A stretch of DNA of 64,000 nt, from the NCBI GenBank assembly GCA_963811335.1, contig CAWERB010000023.1, positions 1 through 64,000 on the forward strand, written 5' to 3'. This DNA is from Trebonia sp963811335. Its GTDB lineage: Bacteria > Actinomycetota > Actinomycetes > Streptosporangiales > Streptosporangiaceae. Below are positions 19,201 through 27,577 of the stretch, piece after piece. Every line of letters starts with the position of its first letter. The stretch's first letter is position 1. The notes beneath the pieces are model-generated. The model worked only from the letters and a program-made list of their open reading frames with translations, was not told the origin of the DNA and did no database searches. The translations under genes were made by a program, and so were the position numbers.

Positions 19201-19925
19201 CGCGCCACCTCCGTCCTGTTTTCCCGCAGGTAGGACAGGGCGAGCTCTTCCAGGCTCGCCGCCTGGTGCTCGGCGAGCAGTTCCGTGACCTCGCCGGCCA
19301 GCCGTACCTGGCCGCGCGACAGCAGGACGAGGTAACCCGCCACCCGTTCGAGTTCGGTGAGCACGTGCGAGGACAGCAGCACCGACACCCCGTCGGCGGC
19401 CGCCGCGGCCGCCACCGTGGCCATGAAGTCGTGCCGGGCGACCGGGTCCAGCATCGCCACCGGCTCGTCGAGTACCAGCAGCCGCGGCCGGCGAGCCAGC
19501 GCGAGGGTCAGCGCGACCTGCGCCTGCTGGCCGCCGGACAGCTTCCTGGTCTTCCGCCGCCGCGGGATGCCGAGCTCGGCCAGCCGGGCCTGCGCGAATG
19601 CCTGGTCGAAGCGCCGGTTCAGGTTCCGGGTCAGGTAGATCATGTCCGCGACCGACAGGTTCCGGTACAGCGGCGTGTCCTGAGCGACGAACGCGATGCC
19701 GTCAAGCGCGGCGGGCGACCCGGCCGTACGCCCGCCGAGCACGGTCACGCTCCCCGCGGACGGCGCCGCCAGGCCGACCGCCAGGTTCAGCAGCGTGGTC
19801 TTGCCGGCGCCGTTCGGGCCGACGAGCGCGGTCACGTGGCCGGCGGGGACCTCAAGCGTGCAGTCGCGCAGCGCCCAGGTGCCGCCGTACCGCTTGCCAA
19901 GGCCGCTGGCCTCGACGATGTTCAT
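19197..19925 (-). CDS. ABC transporter ATP-binding protein
   Basis: The 242-aa ATPase has Walker A GPNGAGKTT (about 36-44), a Q-loop near VAQDTPLYRN, signature LSGGQQAQVAL, Walker B LLVLDEP and the switch His in LLSSHVL. It resembles CcmA-like exporter ATPases that pair with ABC-2 permeases. The start at ATG 19925 is preceded by a strong SD and a five-codon leader ORF that overlaps it. The stop overlaps the permease start. A two-component system is divergent at 20169 and is a plausible regulator, as with many drug or peptide exporters. Confidence 0.85.
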   Translation of the reverse strand: MNIVEASGLGKRYGGTWALRDCTLEVPAGHVTALVGPNGAGKTTLLNLAVGLAAPSAGSVTVLGGRTAGSPAALDGIAFVAQDTPLYRNLSVADMIYLTRNLNRRFDQAFAQARLAELGIPRRRKTRKLSGGQQAQVALTLALARRPRLLVLDEPVAMLDPVARHDFMATVAAAAAADGVSVLLSSHVLTELERVAGYLVLLSRGQVRLAGEVTELLAEHQAASLEELALSYLRENRTEVAR

Positions 19926-19939
19926 GCGATGCCCTCCAT
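19922..19939 (-). CDS. Five-codon leader ORF (MEGIA) coupled to the ABC ATPase
   Basis: ATG at 19939 follows a strong SD (GGAGGAAAG). The frame is ATG GAG GGC ATC GCA TGA, whose TGA overlaps the ATG of the ATPase gene (ATGA). A second copy of TTCGGAGGAA lies 13 bp further upstream. The arrangement suggests translational coupling through a mini-cistron. Expression is inferred only. Confidence 0.4.
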   Translation of the reverse strand: MEGIA

Positions 19940-20168
19940 CTTTCCTCCGAACTTTTCCTCCGAACGGGCGCGTGCTGCGCCCGGCCACGTCCAGGCATAC
20001 GCGGCCGGGCGTAACACGGGCATCACGCGCGATGCCGGGCACCGGGCGTCGCCCGGGCCGGGCACCGCGGGAAAGTCCAGGTCACGCCCTGCCGTCGGCG
20101 GCCGGCGGCGCCCCCCGGGCGGGGCCCGTGTGATGCGCATGTGATGCCGGCGGGGGCATCATGGGGTC

Positions 20169-20852
20169 ATGCGGGTGCTAGTCGTCGAGGATCAGGCCGA
20201 GCTGGCGGACGACATCGCCGACGGCCTGCGTGACCAGGGCATCGGTGCGGACGTGGCCTACGACGGCCCGGCCGGGATGGAGAAGGCCCTGATGAACTCC
20301 TACGACGTGGTGATACTCGACCGGGACCTGCCCAGGGTGCACGGTGACGCGGTCTGCGCCGTGCTGGCCGGATCTGGGCTGGCCGGATCTGGGCTGGCCG
20401 GGTCCGGCTCGGCGGCGCGGATCCTGATGCTGACCGCGGCCAACACGGTCGGCGACCGGGTGCAGGGCCTCAACCTGGGCGCCGACGACTACCTGGGCAA
20501 GCCGTTCGCGTTCGAGGAACTCGTCGCGCGGGTTCGGGCGCTTGCGCGGCGGGCCCCGGCCGCGGCTCCGGTGATCGTGCGCGGCAACATCGTCTTCGAC
20601 CGGGCCCGCCGCCGGGTCAGCCGGGCCGGCCAGCCGCTGTCGCTCACCCGCAAGGAGCTGGGCATCCTCGAAGAGCTGCTGGTCGCCGACGGTGGCGTGG
20701 TCAGCGCCGAGGACCTGCTTGAGCGGGTCTGGGACGAGAACGCCGACCCGTTCACCCGCACGGTCACGGTGACGATCGGCCGGCTGCGGCGCAAGCTCGG
20801 CGAGCCCGACCCGATCGACACCGTGACCGGCAGCGGGTACCGGCTCCCGTGA
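20169..20852 (+). CDS. OmpR/PhoB-type response regulator
   Basis: This is a 227-aa regulator. The receiver domain (1-120) has the acidic pocket near VVEDQ, the phospho-acceptor Asp51 in VVILDRDLP, Thr in LMLTAAN and Lys in YLGKPF. The winged-helix output domain (about 135-227) has SLTRKELGILEELLVADGG and TVTVTIGRLRRKLGEP. A three-unit 15-bp tandem repeat adds residues (GSGLAGSGLAGSG) between helix 3 and strand 4, which is unusual. Its stop overlaps the kinase start (GTGA). It probably controls the divergent ABC exporter. Confidence 0.9.
   Translation: MRVLVVEDQAELADDIADGLRDQGIGADVAYDGPAGMEKALMNSYDVVILDRDLPRVHGDAVCAVLAGSGLAGSGLAGSGSAARILMLTAANTVGDRVQGLNLGADDYLGKPFAFEELVARVRALARRAPAAAPVIVRGNIVFDRARRRVSRAGQPLSLTRKELGILEELLVADGGVVSAEDLLERVWDENADPFTRTVTVTIGRLRRKLGEPDPIDTVTGSGYRLP
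20364..20408 (+). repeat. 15-bp tandem repeat inside the receiver domain
   Basis: CTGGCCGGATCTGGG is present twice exactly (20364-20378, 20379-20393), followed by a third, diverged unit (20394-20408). Each unit adds five residues (LAGSG), so expansion stays in frame. Confidence 0.75.
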
Positions 20853-22084
20853 ACCCGCGCTCGCTGCTGCTGCGGCCGGTCCGCCGGCTCTGGCCGCAGC
20901 AGGTCAGGACCAGGCTCACGCTCATCTACGCCGCGCCGTTCCTCGCCGCCGGGCTCGGGGTATGGGGGCTTGCCCTCTTCGTGCTGCAGAAAACCATCCT
21001 TCCCACCAGCCCCACCCAGCGCTTGGCCGCCAACGGCAAGGCGGCCGGCTCCGTGGCGCAGAGCTGTCAGGCGTATTCCATGACGGGCACTCACTTGTGC
21101 GAGCAGGCGTACGCCGCCTACTACGCGGGCACCGTCGCGGGCATGCAGACACAGCAGAACACGCTGGCCAAGCTGCTCGCGTTCTGGGCGCTCGGCCTCG
21201 GGGTCATGATGGTCGCGTCGGGCGGCCTCGGCTGGTACATCTCCGGCCGGCTGCTGCGCCCGGTGCGGGAGATCACCGCGACCGCCCGCCGGGCGTCCGA
21301 GCAGCACCTCGGCGAACGGCTGGCCCTCTCCGGGCCAAAGGACGAGCTCAGGGAGCTGGGCGACACGTTCGATGACATGCTCGAACGCCTGGACGCGGCG
21401 TTCGCCGCCCAGCGCCGGTTCGTCGCCAACGCCTCGCACGAGCTGCGCACGCCGCTCACCGTGATGCGCACCGCGATCGACGTGACCCTGGCCAAGCCGT
21501 CCCCGACGGCGCGGCAGCTCACCGACACGGCGGTGCGCGTGCGGCGGTCGATCGACAAGGCCGAGAGCATGATCGAGGCGCTGCTCACCATCGCCGTCAG
21601 CGACCAGGGCAAGCTCAGCACCGAGTTCACCGACCTGGCCACCCTGGCCGAGGACGCGATCGACGCCGCCGCCCCCGAGATCGAGCGCCTGAACCTGAGC
21701 GTCGAGGCCAAGCTCGACCCGGCTGGGATCACCGGAGACCCGCAGTTGCTCGAGCGGATGATCGCCAACCTGGTCGGCAACGCCGTCCGGCACAACCAGC
21801 CCGGCGGCTGGATCAGGCTGTCCACCGGCAGCAGCGACGCCGGGGTGCACCTCAACGTCGCTAACAGCGGGCCGTTCATCCCGGACGACGCCGTGCCCTC
21901 GCTGTTCGAGCCATTCCGGCGCATGGAGGCAAGGACCGGCGCCCGTGGCGGCGTCGGGCTCGGCCTGTCCATCGCCCGGTCGGTCGCCACCGCCCACCAC
22001 GCGACCGTCACCGCCAGCAGCCTGCCCGCGGGCGGCCTCGACATCTCCGTCCAGATCCCGCACCGCCCCACCGCCGTCCCGTGA
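20849..22084 (+). CDS. Sensor histidine kinase
   Basis: This 411-aa kinase has a membrane helix at about 25-47, an outer loop of about 60 residues with two Cys (73, 84), a second membrane helix at about 110-131, and HAMP at about 132-185. The H-box is FVANASHELRTPLTVMR (His197), the N-box LVGNAVRHNQPGG, and the G-box GVGLGLSIARSVA. It overlaps the response regulator by 4 bp and forms a pair with it. The short Cys-bearing sensor loop could sense the cell envelope or a small ligand; the signal is unknown. Confidence 0.9.
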   Translation: MNPRSLLLRPVRRLWPQQVRTRLTLIYAAPFLAAGLGVWGLALFVLQKTILPTSPTQRLAANGKAAGSVAQSCQAYSMTGTHLCEQAYAAYYAGTVAGMQTQQNTLAKLLAFWALGLGVMMVASGGLGWYISGRLLRPVREITATARRASEQHLGERLALSGPKDELRELGDTFDDMLERLDAAFAAQRRFVANASHELRTPLTVMRTAIDVTLAKPSPTARQLTDTAVRVRRSIDKAESMIEALLTIAVSDQGKLSTEFTDLATLAEDAIDAAAPEIERLNLSVEAKLDPAGITGDPQLLERMIANLVGNAVRHNQPGGWIRLSTGSSDAGVHLNVANSGPFIPDDAVPSLFEPFRRMEARTGARGGVGLGLSIARSVATAHHATVTASSLPAGGLDISVQIPHRPTAVP

Positions 22085-22193
22085 CCCCGGCCGGCCCGCG
22101 GCCCTGACCGCCGAGTTTCACTCCACCTTTAACTTCATCGATATGGGTATTCCATTTTCCTAGGGAATCGCACGCAACCCTGAGCTGGGACCT

Positions 22194-22364
22194 GTGTGGA
22201 TTTCGGCGATCACCGGACTCCTGGCGGTGCTTTTCGGTGCGGGGTTCTTCGTCGACCTCGTCGCCCTCGGCATCATCAGCAGGTGGCGCCGCGCCCACGG
22301 ATGGCCAGCTGCTTGGCTCCTACACGGTCACGCTGCCGCGCGACGGCTCCGCCCCGCTCGGTAA
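22194..22364 (+). CDS. Possible small membrane protein
   Basis: A 56-aa frame from GTG 22194 starts with a single hydrophobic helix (ISAITGLLAVLFGAGFFVDL) followed by a basic stretch (IISRWRRAHGW). No homolog is recognised, and the end runs antisense into the AbiEii-like gene. It may be a remnant of a larger membrane protein gene. Confidence 0.3.
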   Translation: MWISAITGLLAVLFGAGFFVDLVALGIISRWRRAHGWPAAWLLHGHAAARRLRPAR

Positions 22365-23102
22365 ATCCGGCGAACATAGTCGTGGGAGTTCAGGTCTGGA
22401 GCAACAGTCCCTCATAACGAGGCCGGCGACGGTTGCCTGCCCGGCGAATAACCGGCCGCGGGCCGCCACAATCTCGGGCTGGCGCCGGCTCCAGTAGTCA
22501 ACGATCTGGTCACGCGGCACAGGCAGCGCGTCATCGGGATCAACATCATCGAAGTAACCGAGACCGAGCAGGATGTGATTGATCGCCTGCTCGGGGTACT
22601 CGGGCTGAAAGCGCGCGACGAACAAGGCCAGGCCCTCATCGGCGGTCCGCCCCGTCCGCTTTTCGATCGTCATGAGGTCGAAGTAGTCACGCAGTTCTCC
22701 GCGATCACCGACCACCTTGAGCTTCATGGCCATGAGGTCGCTGAGCCCGGCGACGTGGAGCCCGTCGGTTTCCGTGGGGGGTTCGAGTAGATGCTGGGGC
22801 CTGGCCTCGTCGGCGTGCAGGAACTGCACCCTGGTGGCCGAGAAGACGCCGTTCAAGGTTCCCGCCGAGCGTTCAGTAACAGCGAACGGACCGACGGCGG
22901 CGAGGCGGCGGGTCAGCTTGTCGAGGTCGATGCTGTCGTGGTGGAAGAAGAAGTCGAGGTCCCGGCTGACCCGGTGCCCGAGGTGGACGGCGATGGCCGT
23001 ACCGCCGCCGAGGTAGGCGTCCTGCGGGACAACCCGCGCGATCGCGTCCCATGTCGCAGCCGTGTCGGGGGAAAGGATCTTACGGACCCGGTCAGCGGGC
23101 AT
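22320..23102 (-). CDS. AbiEii/AbiGii-like nucleotidyltransferase
   Basis: The 260-aa protein has the minimal nucleotidyltransferase core: GGGTAIAVHLGHRVSRDLDF at about 38-57, giving the GG and DxD-type metal-binding motif. A downstream AGLSDLMAMKLKVVGDRGEL region follows, as in AbiEii and MenA-type toxins. The upstream gene overlaps by 11 bp and encodes a winged-helix protein, giving the order antitoxin-toxin. AbiE systems abort phage infection, and the toxin part nucleotidylates its target. The assignment rests on motifs and gene order. Confidence 0.75.
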   Translation of the reverse strand: MPADRVRKILSPDTAATWDAIARVVPQDAYLGGGTAIAVHLGHRVSRDLDFFFHHDSIDLDKLTRRLAAVGPFAVTERSAGTLNGVFSATRVQFLHADEARPQHLLEPPTETDGLHVAGLSDLMAMKLKVVGDRGELRDYFDLMTIEKRTGRTADEGLALFVARFQPEYPEQAINHILLGLGYFDDVDPDDALPVPRDQIVDYWSRRQPEIVAARGRLFAGQATVAGLVMRDCCSRPELPRLCSPDLPSGAEPSRGSVTV

Positions 23103-23811
23103 CGGGCGCGCTCCTGGCCAGGTTGCGCGCGAGCGCTTGCTTCGCGGGTTCGAGGCCGCGCGTGGCTGCGGCGTGCTGCCAGGCGCTCGCGGGCAAGTTC
23201 CGGCTTCCCCAGGCAAGCCCGTCGGGATCAAAGGACGAGATCAGCCGCCGGGCGATGAACGGCGCCGAGCTCGCCACATCAAGCTGGGCTGGCGCGGCAT
23301 TCCAGAACAGGTGCAGCAGGTGCGGTGGAACCCGCGTGGCGTGCGCACGCTCACGGTCGGCGGGCAGCTGTACCTGGGCGATCGCTGGAGCGAGGGCGAG
23401 CCACTGGGGCGAAGCGAAGGGGATCTGGTACACCTTCGCCTCCGTCGCGCGGCCTCGGGCCAGCATCGCGCGTGCCTGCACGATGAGGCCAGCGGAGGTA
23501 AGCCTGTCGATGGCCCGCGCGGTGGCTGTCGGCGAAGTTCCAGCGCGGCGCGCCGCCTCGCGCAGCGAAGCGACTCCTCGCGGCGACCGGGACAGCGCCG
23601 CGAGAACGCGCGTCTCTGTCTTTGACAAGTCAGTCATGTCTGGCGTCACGCCCAGTAGGCTCGCCATCTCGTCCACTTGGCCCTGCGTCAGCCGGAAGAC
23701 ACCCGAATCGGTCCGCTCGGCCCGCATACCGAGGCGGTCGATGGCTCGCCTTATCCGCGGCGCCGACGTTCCCAGTGCACGGGCCGCAGCCGACAGGCTA
23801 TAGGTGTCCAT
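23092..23811 (-). CDS. Winged-helix protein, AbiEi-like partner of the nucleotidyltransferase
   Basis: From ATG 23811 the 239-aa protein starts with an HTH (YSLSAAARALGTSAPRIRRA). A second winged helix follows at about 65-110 (TETRVLAALSRSPRGVASLR; TARAIDRLTSAGLIVQA), then a C-terminal domain without a recognised motif. Antitoxins of AbiE-type systems have an N-terminal winged helix and a C-terminal neutralising domain. Overlap with the nucleotidyltransferase supports the pairing. No SD is obvious, so it may be leaderless. Fused open frame continues upstream, so a longer start cannot be excluded. Confidence 0.6.
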   Translation of the reverse strand: MDTYSLSAAARALGTSAPRIRRAIDRLGMRAERTDSGVFRLTQGQVDEMASLLGVTPDMTDLSKTETRVLAALSRSPRGVASLREAARRAGTSPTATARAIDRLTSAGLIVQARAMLARGRATEAKVYQIPFASPQWLALAPAIAQVQLPADRERAHATRVPPHLLHLFWNAAPAQLDVASSAPFIARRLISSFDPDGLAWGSRNLPASAWQHAAATRGLEPAKQALARNLARSAPDAR

Positions 23812-23867
23812 ATCGTTATGGTACTCGGTTGCCTGCCATTTCAGGCGCTCTCGTGTTCGCTGCATAG

Positions 23868-24404
23868 TCAGAGCAGTGTGACCTGGCCCCCGTCGTAGAC
23901 GAGGAGGCCGTCGTCCCGCACTCGCAGTCCAGGGGAGGGGCGGTGGGCATCCGTGCGGCCGTCGTGCATCAGGTGGCGGACTTCTGCCCCGCGGGCAGTC
24001 GAGACGAAGTCGGCGACCAGCCGCCGGTGACAGCGCCACCACAGCGACTCCGAGCACATCACCACGAGCTGGCGGGTCTCCGCCTCATCGAGCACGGCAC
24101 CGATCGCGGCCAGGAAGTCGGCCGATCGCATGTACTCGGCGTAGCCGCGGAACATCTCCTCGTGCCACGCGACGTCCGGATTGTCCGTGCCCGGCCGGCG
24201 GAAGCCGCCGAGCCGCTTCTCCCAGCGGTACACGATGCCCGCCTCCGGCAGCCACTTCTCCATGGCGGCCCTGGCGAACTGCGGATTACGGCGGCTGCCC
24301 GGAGCGGTCCGGATGTCGACAAGCACGGCGGTCCCCGCGCCGCGCAGGATCGCGGCGGTCCGCTCGGCGGCCTCGGTCCCGTGCCCGTAGGTCAGCAGCA
24401 TCAT
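23868..24404 (-). CDS. DUF488 family protein
   Basis: The 178-aa protein has the DUF488 features: TYGHG at the N-terminus, LVDIRTAPGSRRNPQF, YRWEKRLGGFRR, and the CSESLWWRCHRRLVADFV box with two Cys and the conserved CHR. These proteins are of unknown function, sometimes linked to nucleic-acid-associated or stress roles. It is divergent from the methyltransferase with a 32-bp gap. It lies just upstream of the AbiE-like pair on the same strand, so it could be co-transcribed with it. Confidence 0.8.
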   Translation of the reverse strand: MMLLTYGHGTEAAERTAAILRGAGTAVLVDIRTAPGSRRNPQFARAAMEKWLPEAGIVYRWEKRLGGFRRPGTDNPDVAWHEEMFRGYAEYMRSADFLAAIGAVLDEAETRQLVVMCSESLWWRCHRRLVADFVSTARGAEVRHLMHDGRTDAHRPSPGLRVRDDGLLVYDGGQVTLL

Positions 24405-24436
24405 CCGACGGTACCGGGCCGTGGCACGATGGACCG

Positions 24437-25522
24437 ATGACGGGCGCTAGCCAGACGGAACTAGGGGACGTGCAGCGGACGCTGTTCTTCCCGCTGCTCG
24501 CCCGAGCCCGGGAGACGGCGCGCAAGCGACCGCTGCTGAGCGATCCCAAGGCGGTGGATCTGGTCCGCGCGATCGACTTCGACCCGGCCACTTATAACCA
24601 GGGCATCATGAGCTTCGTCGTGCTGATCCGCACGATGATCCTGGACTGGTGGGTCAGCCAGTTCCTCGCCGCCCACCCGGACGGGACGGTCGTCGAGCTT
24701 GGCACCGGGCTGAACACGCGCTTCGAGCGCACCGACAACGGGTCGGTGCACTGGATCGACCTGGACCTCCCGGACACGATCGAGTTGCGCCGCCGGTTCT
24801 TCGCGGACACCGAACGGCGGCGGATGATCTCCGCGTCGCTGACGGACGAGGACTGGCTGGCGGACGTGGCCCGCCGCCCGGGCCCGTACTTCTTCGTGTC
24901 CGACGGCGTGCTCGTCTACCTGCGCGAAGCCGACGTCGCCGGCACGCTCACCAGGATCGCGGCCCGGTTCCCTGATGCCATGCTCGCGTTCGATACCTAT
25001 CCCAGGGTTACCTTCGCCCAGCAGCACAAGATGGCCGCCAAGCGAGGCATCGCCCCCTGGCAGTGGACCTGCGACGACCCGCGCGCGCTCGAGGCGCTCG
25101 GCCTGGTCCTGGTGGAATCCGCGACCGTCACCCGCCCGCCGGCCGGCGTCCGCGCCCAGCTGCCCGCCCGCTACCGGCTGCTGCTCCCCCTCGCCAACCC
25201 GGTCCTTGGCCGTAGCCTGGCCCTCAGCCTGTTCCGGGCCGCCGGGCCGGACGGGATAGGGAGATGCGCCTGGTTTCCCTGCTGCCGTCGGCGACCGAGA
25301 TCGTGTACGCGCTCGGCCTCGGCGATGACCTGGTCGGCGTCACGTTCGAGTGCGACGAGCCGGCCGCGGCCCGGGCGGAGAAAGAGGTCGTGGTGGGCGG
25401 CCGGGACACCTCAGGCATGTCCCCGGCGGAAATCGACGCGTACGTCCGGGCGCAGCTCGCGGCCGGCGCGGACCTCTATACGCTGCACACCGGCGCCCTC
25501 GCCCGGTTGCGCCCCGACCTGA
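24437..25522 (+). CDS. Class I SAM-dependent O-methyltransferase (LCMT/PPM type)
   Basis: The catalytic part (about residues 1-275) matches leucine-carboxyl-methyltransferase-like enzymes: LLSDPKAVDLVRAIDF, the SAM site VVELGTGLNTRFERTDNG, WIDLDLPDTIELRRRFF, and FVSDGVLVYL with the acidic loop. The frame then runs on for about 86 residues of Arg/Ser-rich, unnatural sequence over the start of the next gene. I infer that the original stop near 25260 was lost by a 1-bp indel, since a TAG lies there in the adjacent frame. The substrate is unknown. Confidence 0.75.
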   Translation: MTGASQTELGDVQRTLFFPLLARARETARKRPLLSDPKAVDLVRAIDFDPATYNQGIMSFVVLIRTMILDWWVSQFLAAHPDGTVVELGTGLNTRFERTDNGSVHWIDLDLPDTIELRRRFFADTERRRMISASLTDEDWLADVARRPGPYFFVSDGVLVYLREADVAGTLTRIAARFPDAMLAFDTYPRVTFAQQHKMAAKRGIAPWQWTCDDPRALEALGLVLVESATVTRPPAGVRAQLPARYRLLLPLANPVLGRSLALSLFRAAGPDGIGRCAWFPCCRRRPRSCTRSASAMTWSASRSSATSRPRPGRRKRSWWAAGTPQACPRRKSTRTSGRSSRPARTSIRCTPAPSPGCAPT

Positions 25523-26688
25523 TCTTGACCCAGGACCTGTGCCGGGTGTGCGCCCTGCCCTCCGGGCACGTGACCGAGGCGCTCGATTACCTCGGGTGCC
25601 AGGCCGACGTGCTCTCCCTCGACCCGTACCGCCTGGATGAGGTGCTCGACACCATCCTCGCCGTCGGGATGAGGACGGGGACGGCGGACCGCGCGACGCG
25701 GCTGGTCGCCGGCTTGCGCGGGCGCCTCGCCGCGGTGGCGGCCCGGGTCGCCGGCCGCCCGCGCCCGCGAGTCGCGGTCGTGGAGTGGGTGGACCCGCCG
25801 TTCGCGGCGGGGCACTGGATCCCAGACCTGGTAACGGTCGCGGGCGGCGAGCCGGTCGCGGCCCGCCCGGGCCGTCGCTCGGAGCCGCTGACCTGGCCGG
25901 AAGTCGTAGCCGCTGACCCTGAACTGGTCCTGGTTGCCCCGTGCGGCTATCACCTTGCGGGTGCGGTGTCCCAGGCCGCCGCGGTGACCGCGGGCGTGGC
26001 CGGCATCCCGGTCTGGGCCATCGACGCGGACTCCCTCGTGGTCCGTCCGGGCCCCCGCCTCGTCGACGGGGTGGAGGCGATCGCCGCGATACTCCACCCG
26101 GACGCCATGCCGGCGCCGCCGGCGGGCAGCATAGCCCTGGTCACGGCCGCTCAGCCGAGCAGGCGGAACCACGACGAGGAGATGTTACGCGGCGAGTCCG
26201 TGGCGGCCGGCTGCGCCGGCCCCTCGACCGCGGCCGTCACCGCGCCGCCGTCCCAGGTCACCTGCGCACGGGAGGAGACCGCGGGCCCGTCCCAGCCGCC
26301 CCAGGCCACCGGCGCGGCGGCTCGCTGGCCGGGCTCAAGTGCCACGTACCCGGGGGAGACCCATTCCATGGTGATCACGGTCTCGACCGGCAGCGGCTTG
26401 CCGTCAAGCCCGAGCGGCGTGACGCCGGGCTTGCCCGGCAGCCTGGCAAGCACGGTTTCCGGTGTTCTCCGCGATCACCTGACCGCGCAGCCCGTCGCCG
26501 TCACGTTCCCACCGCACCGTGACCGACAGGTCGTCCGGCCCGCAGGCCGGCATTTCCGCCCGGCCTGCCGGCCGGCCGCGTCTGGGTTCATCGCCGATGC
26601 CCTCCTGAACGTCAGGTTCTCCTCCGCTGCCGAGCATAGGCCGGTTACCGGAGTCCCCGGTTTGCGCTGGCCGCCACGCGGTCGGTAG
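25264..26688 (+). CDS. BtuF/FecB-type substrate-binding protein, cytosolic form
   Basis: The first ~290 residues are a periplasmic-binding-protein fold of the BtuF type: RLVSLLPSATEIVYALGLGD, LRPDLILTQDLCRVCALPSG and WPEVVAADPELVLVAPCGY. No signal peptide or lipobox is present, as in the stand-alone cobalamin-binding-like proteins of actinobacteria. From about 26150 the frame runs antisense through a DUF4232 relic to 26688. That tail is Pro/Ser/Thr-rich and probably not native, so the real end is likely near 26150. The start lies inside the extended methyltransferase frame, so the two may form one transcription unit. Confidence 0.7.
   Translation: MRLVSLLPSATEIVYALGLGDDLVGVTFECDEPAAARAEKEVVVGGRDTSGMSPAEIDAYVRAQLAAGADLYTLHTGALARLRPDLILTQDLCRVCALPSGHVTEALDYLGCQADVLSLDPYRLDEVLDTILAVGMRTGTADRATRLVAGLRGRLAAVAARVAGRPRPRVAVVEWVDPPFAAGHWIPDLVTVAGGEPVAARPGRRSEPLTWPEVVAADPELVLVAPCGYHLAGAVSQAAAVTAGVAGIPVWAIDADSLVVRPGPRLVDGVEAIAAILHPDAMPAPPAGSIALVTAAQPSRRNHDEEMLRGESVAAGCAGPSTAAVTAPPSQVTCAREETAGPSQPPQATGAAARWPGSSATYPGETHSMVITVSTGSGLPSSPSGVTPGLPGSLASTVSGVLRDHLTAQPVAVTFPPHRDRQVVRPAGRHFRPACRPAASGFIADALLNVRFSSAAEHRPVTGVPGLRWPPRGR
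26151..26553 (-). pseudogene. DUF4232-like protein, frameshifted
   Basis: MPACGPDDLSVTVRWERDGD and GQVIAENTGN lie in one frame up to about 26450. The other frame continues LPGKPGVTPLGLDGKPLP, then MEWVSPGYVALEPGQRAAA and NISSSWFRLLG to 26151. Together this is a DUF4232 beta-sandwich domain. The Cys pair usual in the family seems to be lost (WDGPAVSS, PAATDSP). With a frameshift and an overlapping antisense ORF it is probably dead. Confidence 0.55.
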
Positions 26689-26717
26689 CCCCAGCCTGAG
26701 CCGGCAGCGTGCCTGGT

Positions 26718-26738
26718 GACGCGGTTATTGGCCGCGTC
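26718..26738. terminator. Short hairpin before the PIG-L gene
   Basis: GACGCGG and CCGCGTC pair across TTATTGG. There is no T-run. It is a possible terminator of the preceding plus-strand genes. Confidence 0.4.
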
Positions 26739-26810
26739 AGGCCGGTGTGAACGGTGCGGTCACGGGTAGCGGTGGGGCTGTCCACGCATTCGACTTCCAG
26801 GGGGACCGTC

Positions 26811-27575
26811 ATGCTCGCTGGCCGGCATCCCATCGACGCGCCCGGTACGGACGAGAAGTCCTGGGCCGCCTGGCCATGGCTGAGCACGCTTCCCGGCAGC
26901 GGGCTCGCCGGGCTCGCCAGCGTGACGAGCGCGGTGGTGGTGGCCGCGCACCCGGACGACGAGGTGCTCGGCGCCGGCGGCCTGATTTCCCTGCTCGCCG
27001 CGTCGCGCGCGCGGCTGCGCCTGGTGGCGGTCACCGACGGGGAACGCTCGCACCGCGGTCATGCCTCGCCGGCCTTGCTCGCGCGACGTCGGACGGCGGA
27101 GACGACCGCAGCCTTGCGCGCTCTCGGCGCCCGGGCGGCCGAGGTGATCAGGCTGCGGCTGCCGGACAGCGGGCTGGCCGGCCGGGAGGCCGACCTCACG
27201 GCGGCGCTCGCCCCCCTCGTCCGCGGCTTCGACCTCTGCCTCGCCCCGTGGGTCGGTGACCTGCACCCCGACCACGAGGCGGTCGGCCGGGCCGCGCACC
27301 GGGCCGCCCCTGGCATCCTGTACTACTACCCGGTCTGGATGTGGCACTGGGCTTCCCCCGCCGATCCGCGCGTGCCCTGGGACCGGGCGCTGCGCATCCC
27401 GCTGCCGCCGCGGTCGGTCGCGAGGAAGCGCGCCGCTATCACCTGCTTCGCCAGCCAGCTGACGGACCGGGGCCACGGCCTCGGCCCCGTGCTGACCCCG
27501 GGCGTGATCGCGCACTTCACGCGGGCGATGGAGGTCCTGTTCCCGGTGACGCCCGGCCTGGAGCCGGCCGGATGA
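26811..27575 (+). CDS. PIG-L family zinc deacetylase
   Basis: The 254-aa enzyme has the zinc site AHPDDEVLGAGG at about residues 42-53 and the second motif DLHPDHEAVGRAAH at about 152. PIG-L deacetylases (MshB, Mca, GlcNAc-PI deacetylase) remove acetyl groups from GlcNAc-linked substrates. This one is not clearly MshB or Mca; the C-terminal FASQLTDRGHGLGPVL resembles proteins of LmbE type found beside methyltransferase genes. The start ATG 26811 is chosen over the upstream GTG/ATG frame because a GGGGGA lies 5 bp before it. Confidence 0.8.
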   Translation: MLAGRHPIDAPGTDEKSWAAWPWLSTLPGSGLAGLASVTSAVVVAAHPDDEVLGAGGLISLLAASRARLRLVAVTDGERSHRGHASPALLARRRTAETTAALRALGARAAEVIRLRLPDSGLAGREADLTAALAPLVRGFDLCLAPWVGDLHPDHEAVGRAAHRAAPGILYYYPVWMWHWASPADPRVPWDRALRIPLPPRSVARKRAAITCFASQLTDRGHGLGPVLTPGVIAHFTRAMEVLFPVTPGLEPAG

Positions 27576-27577
27576 CG

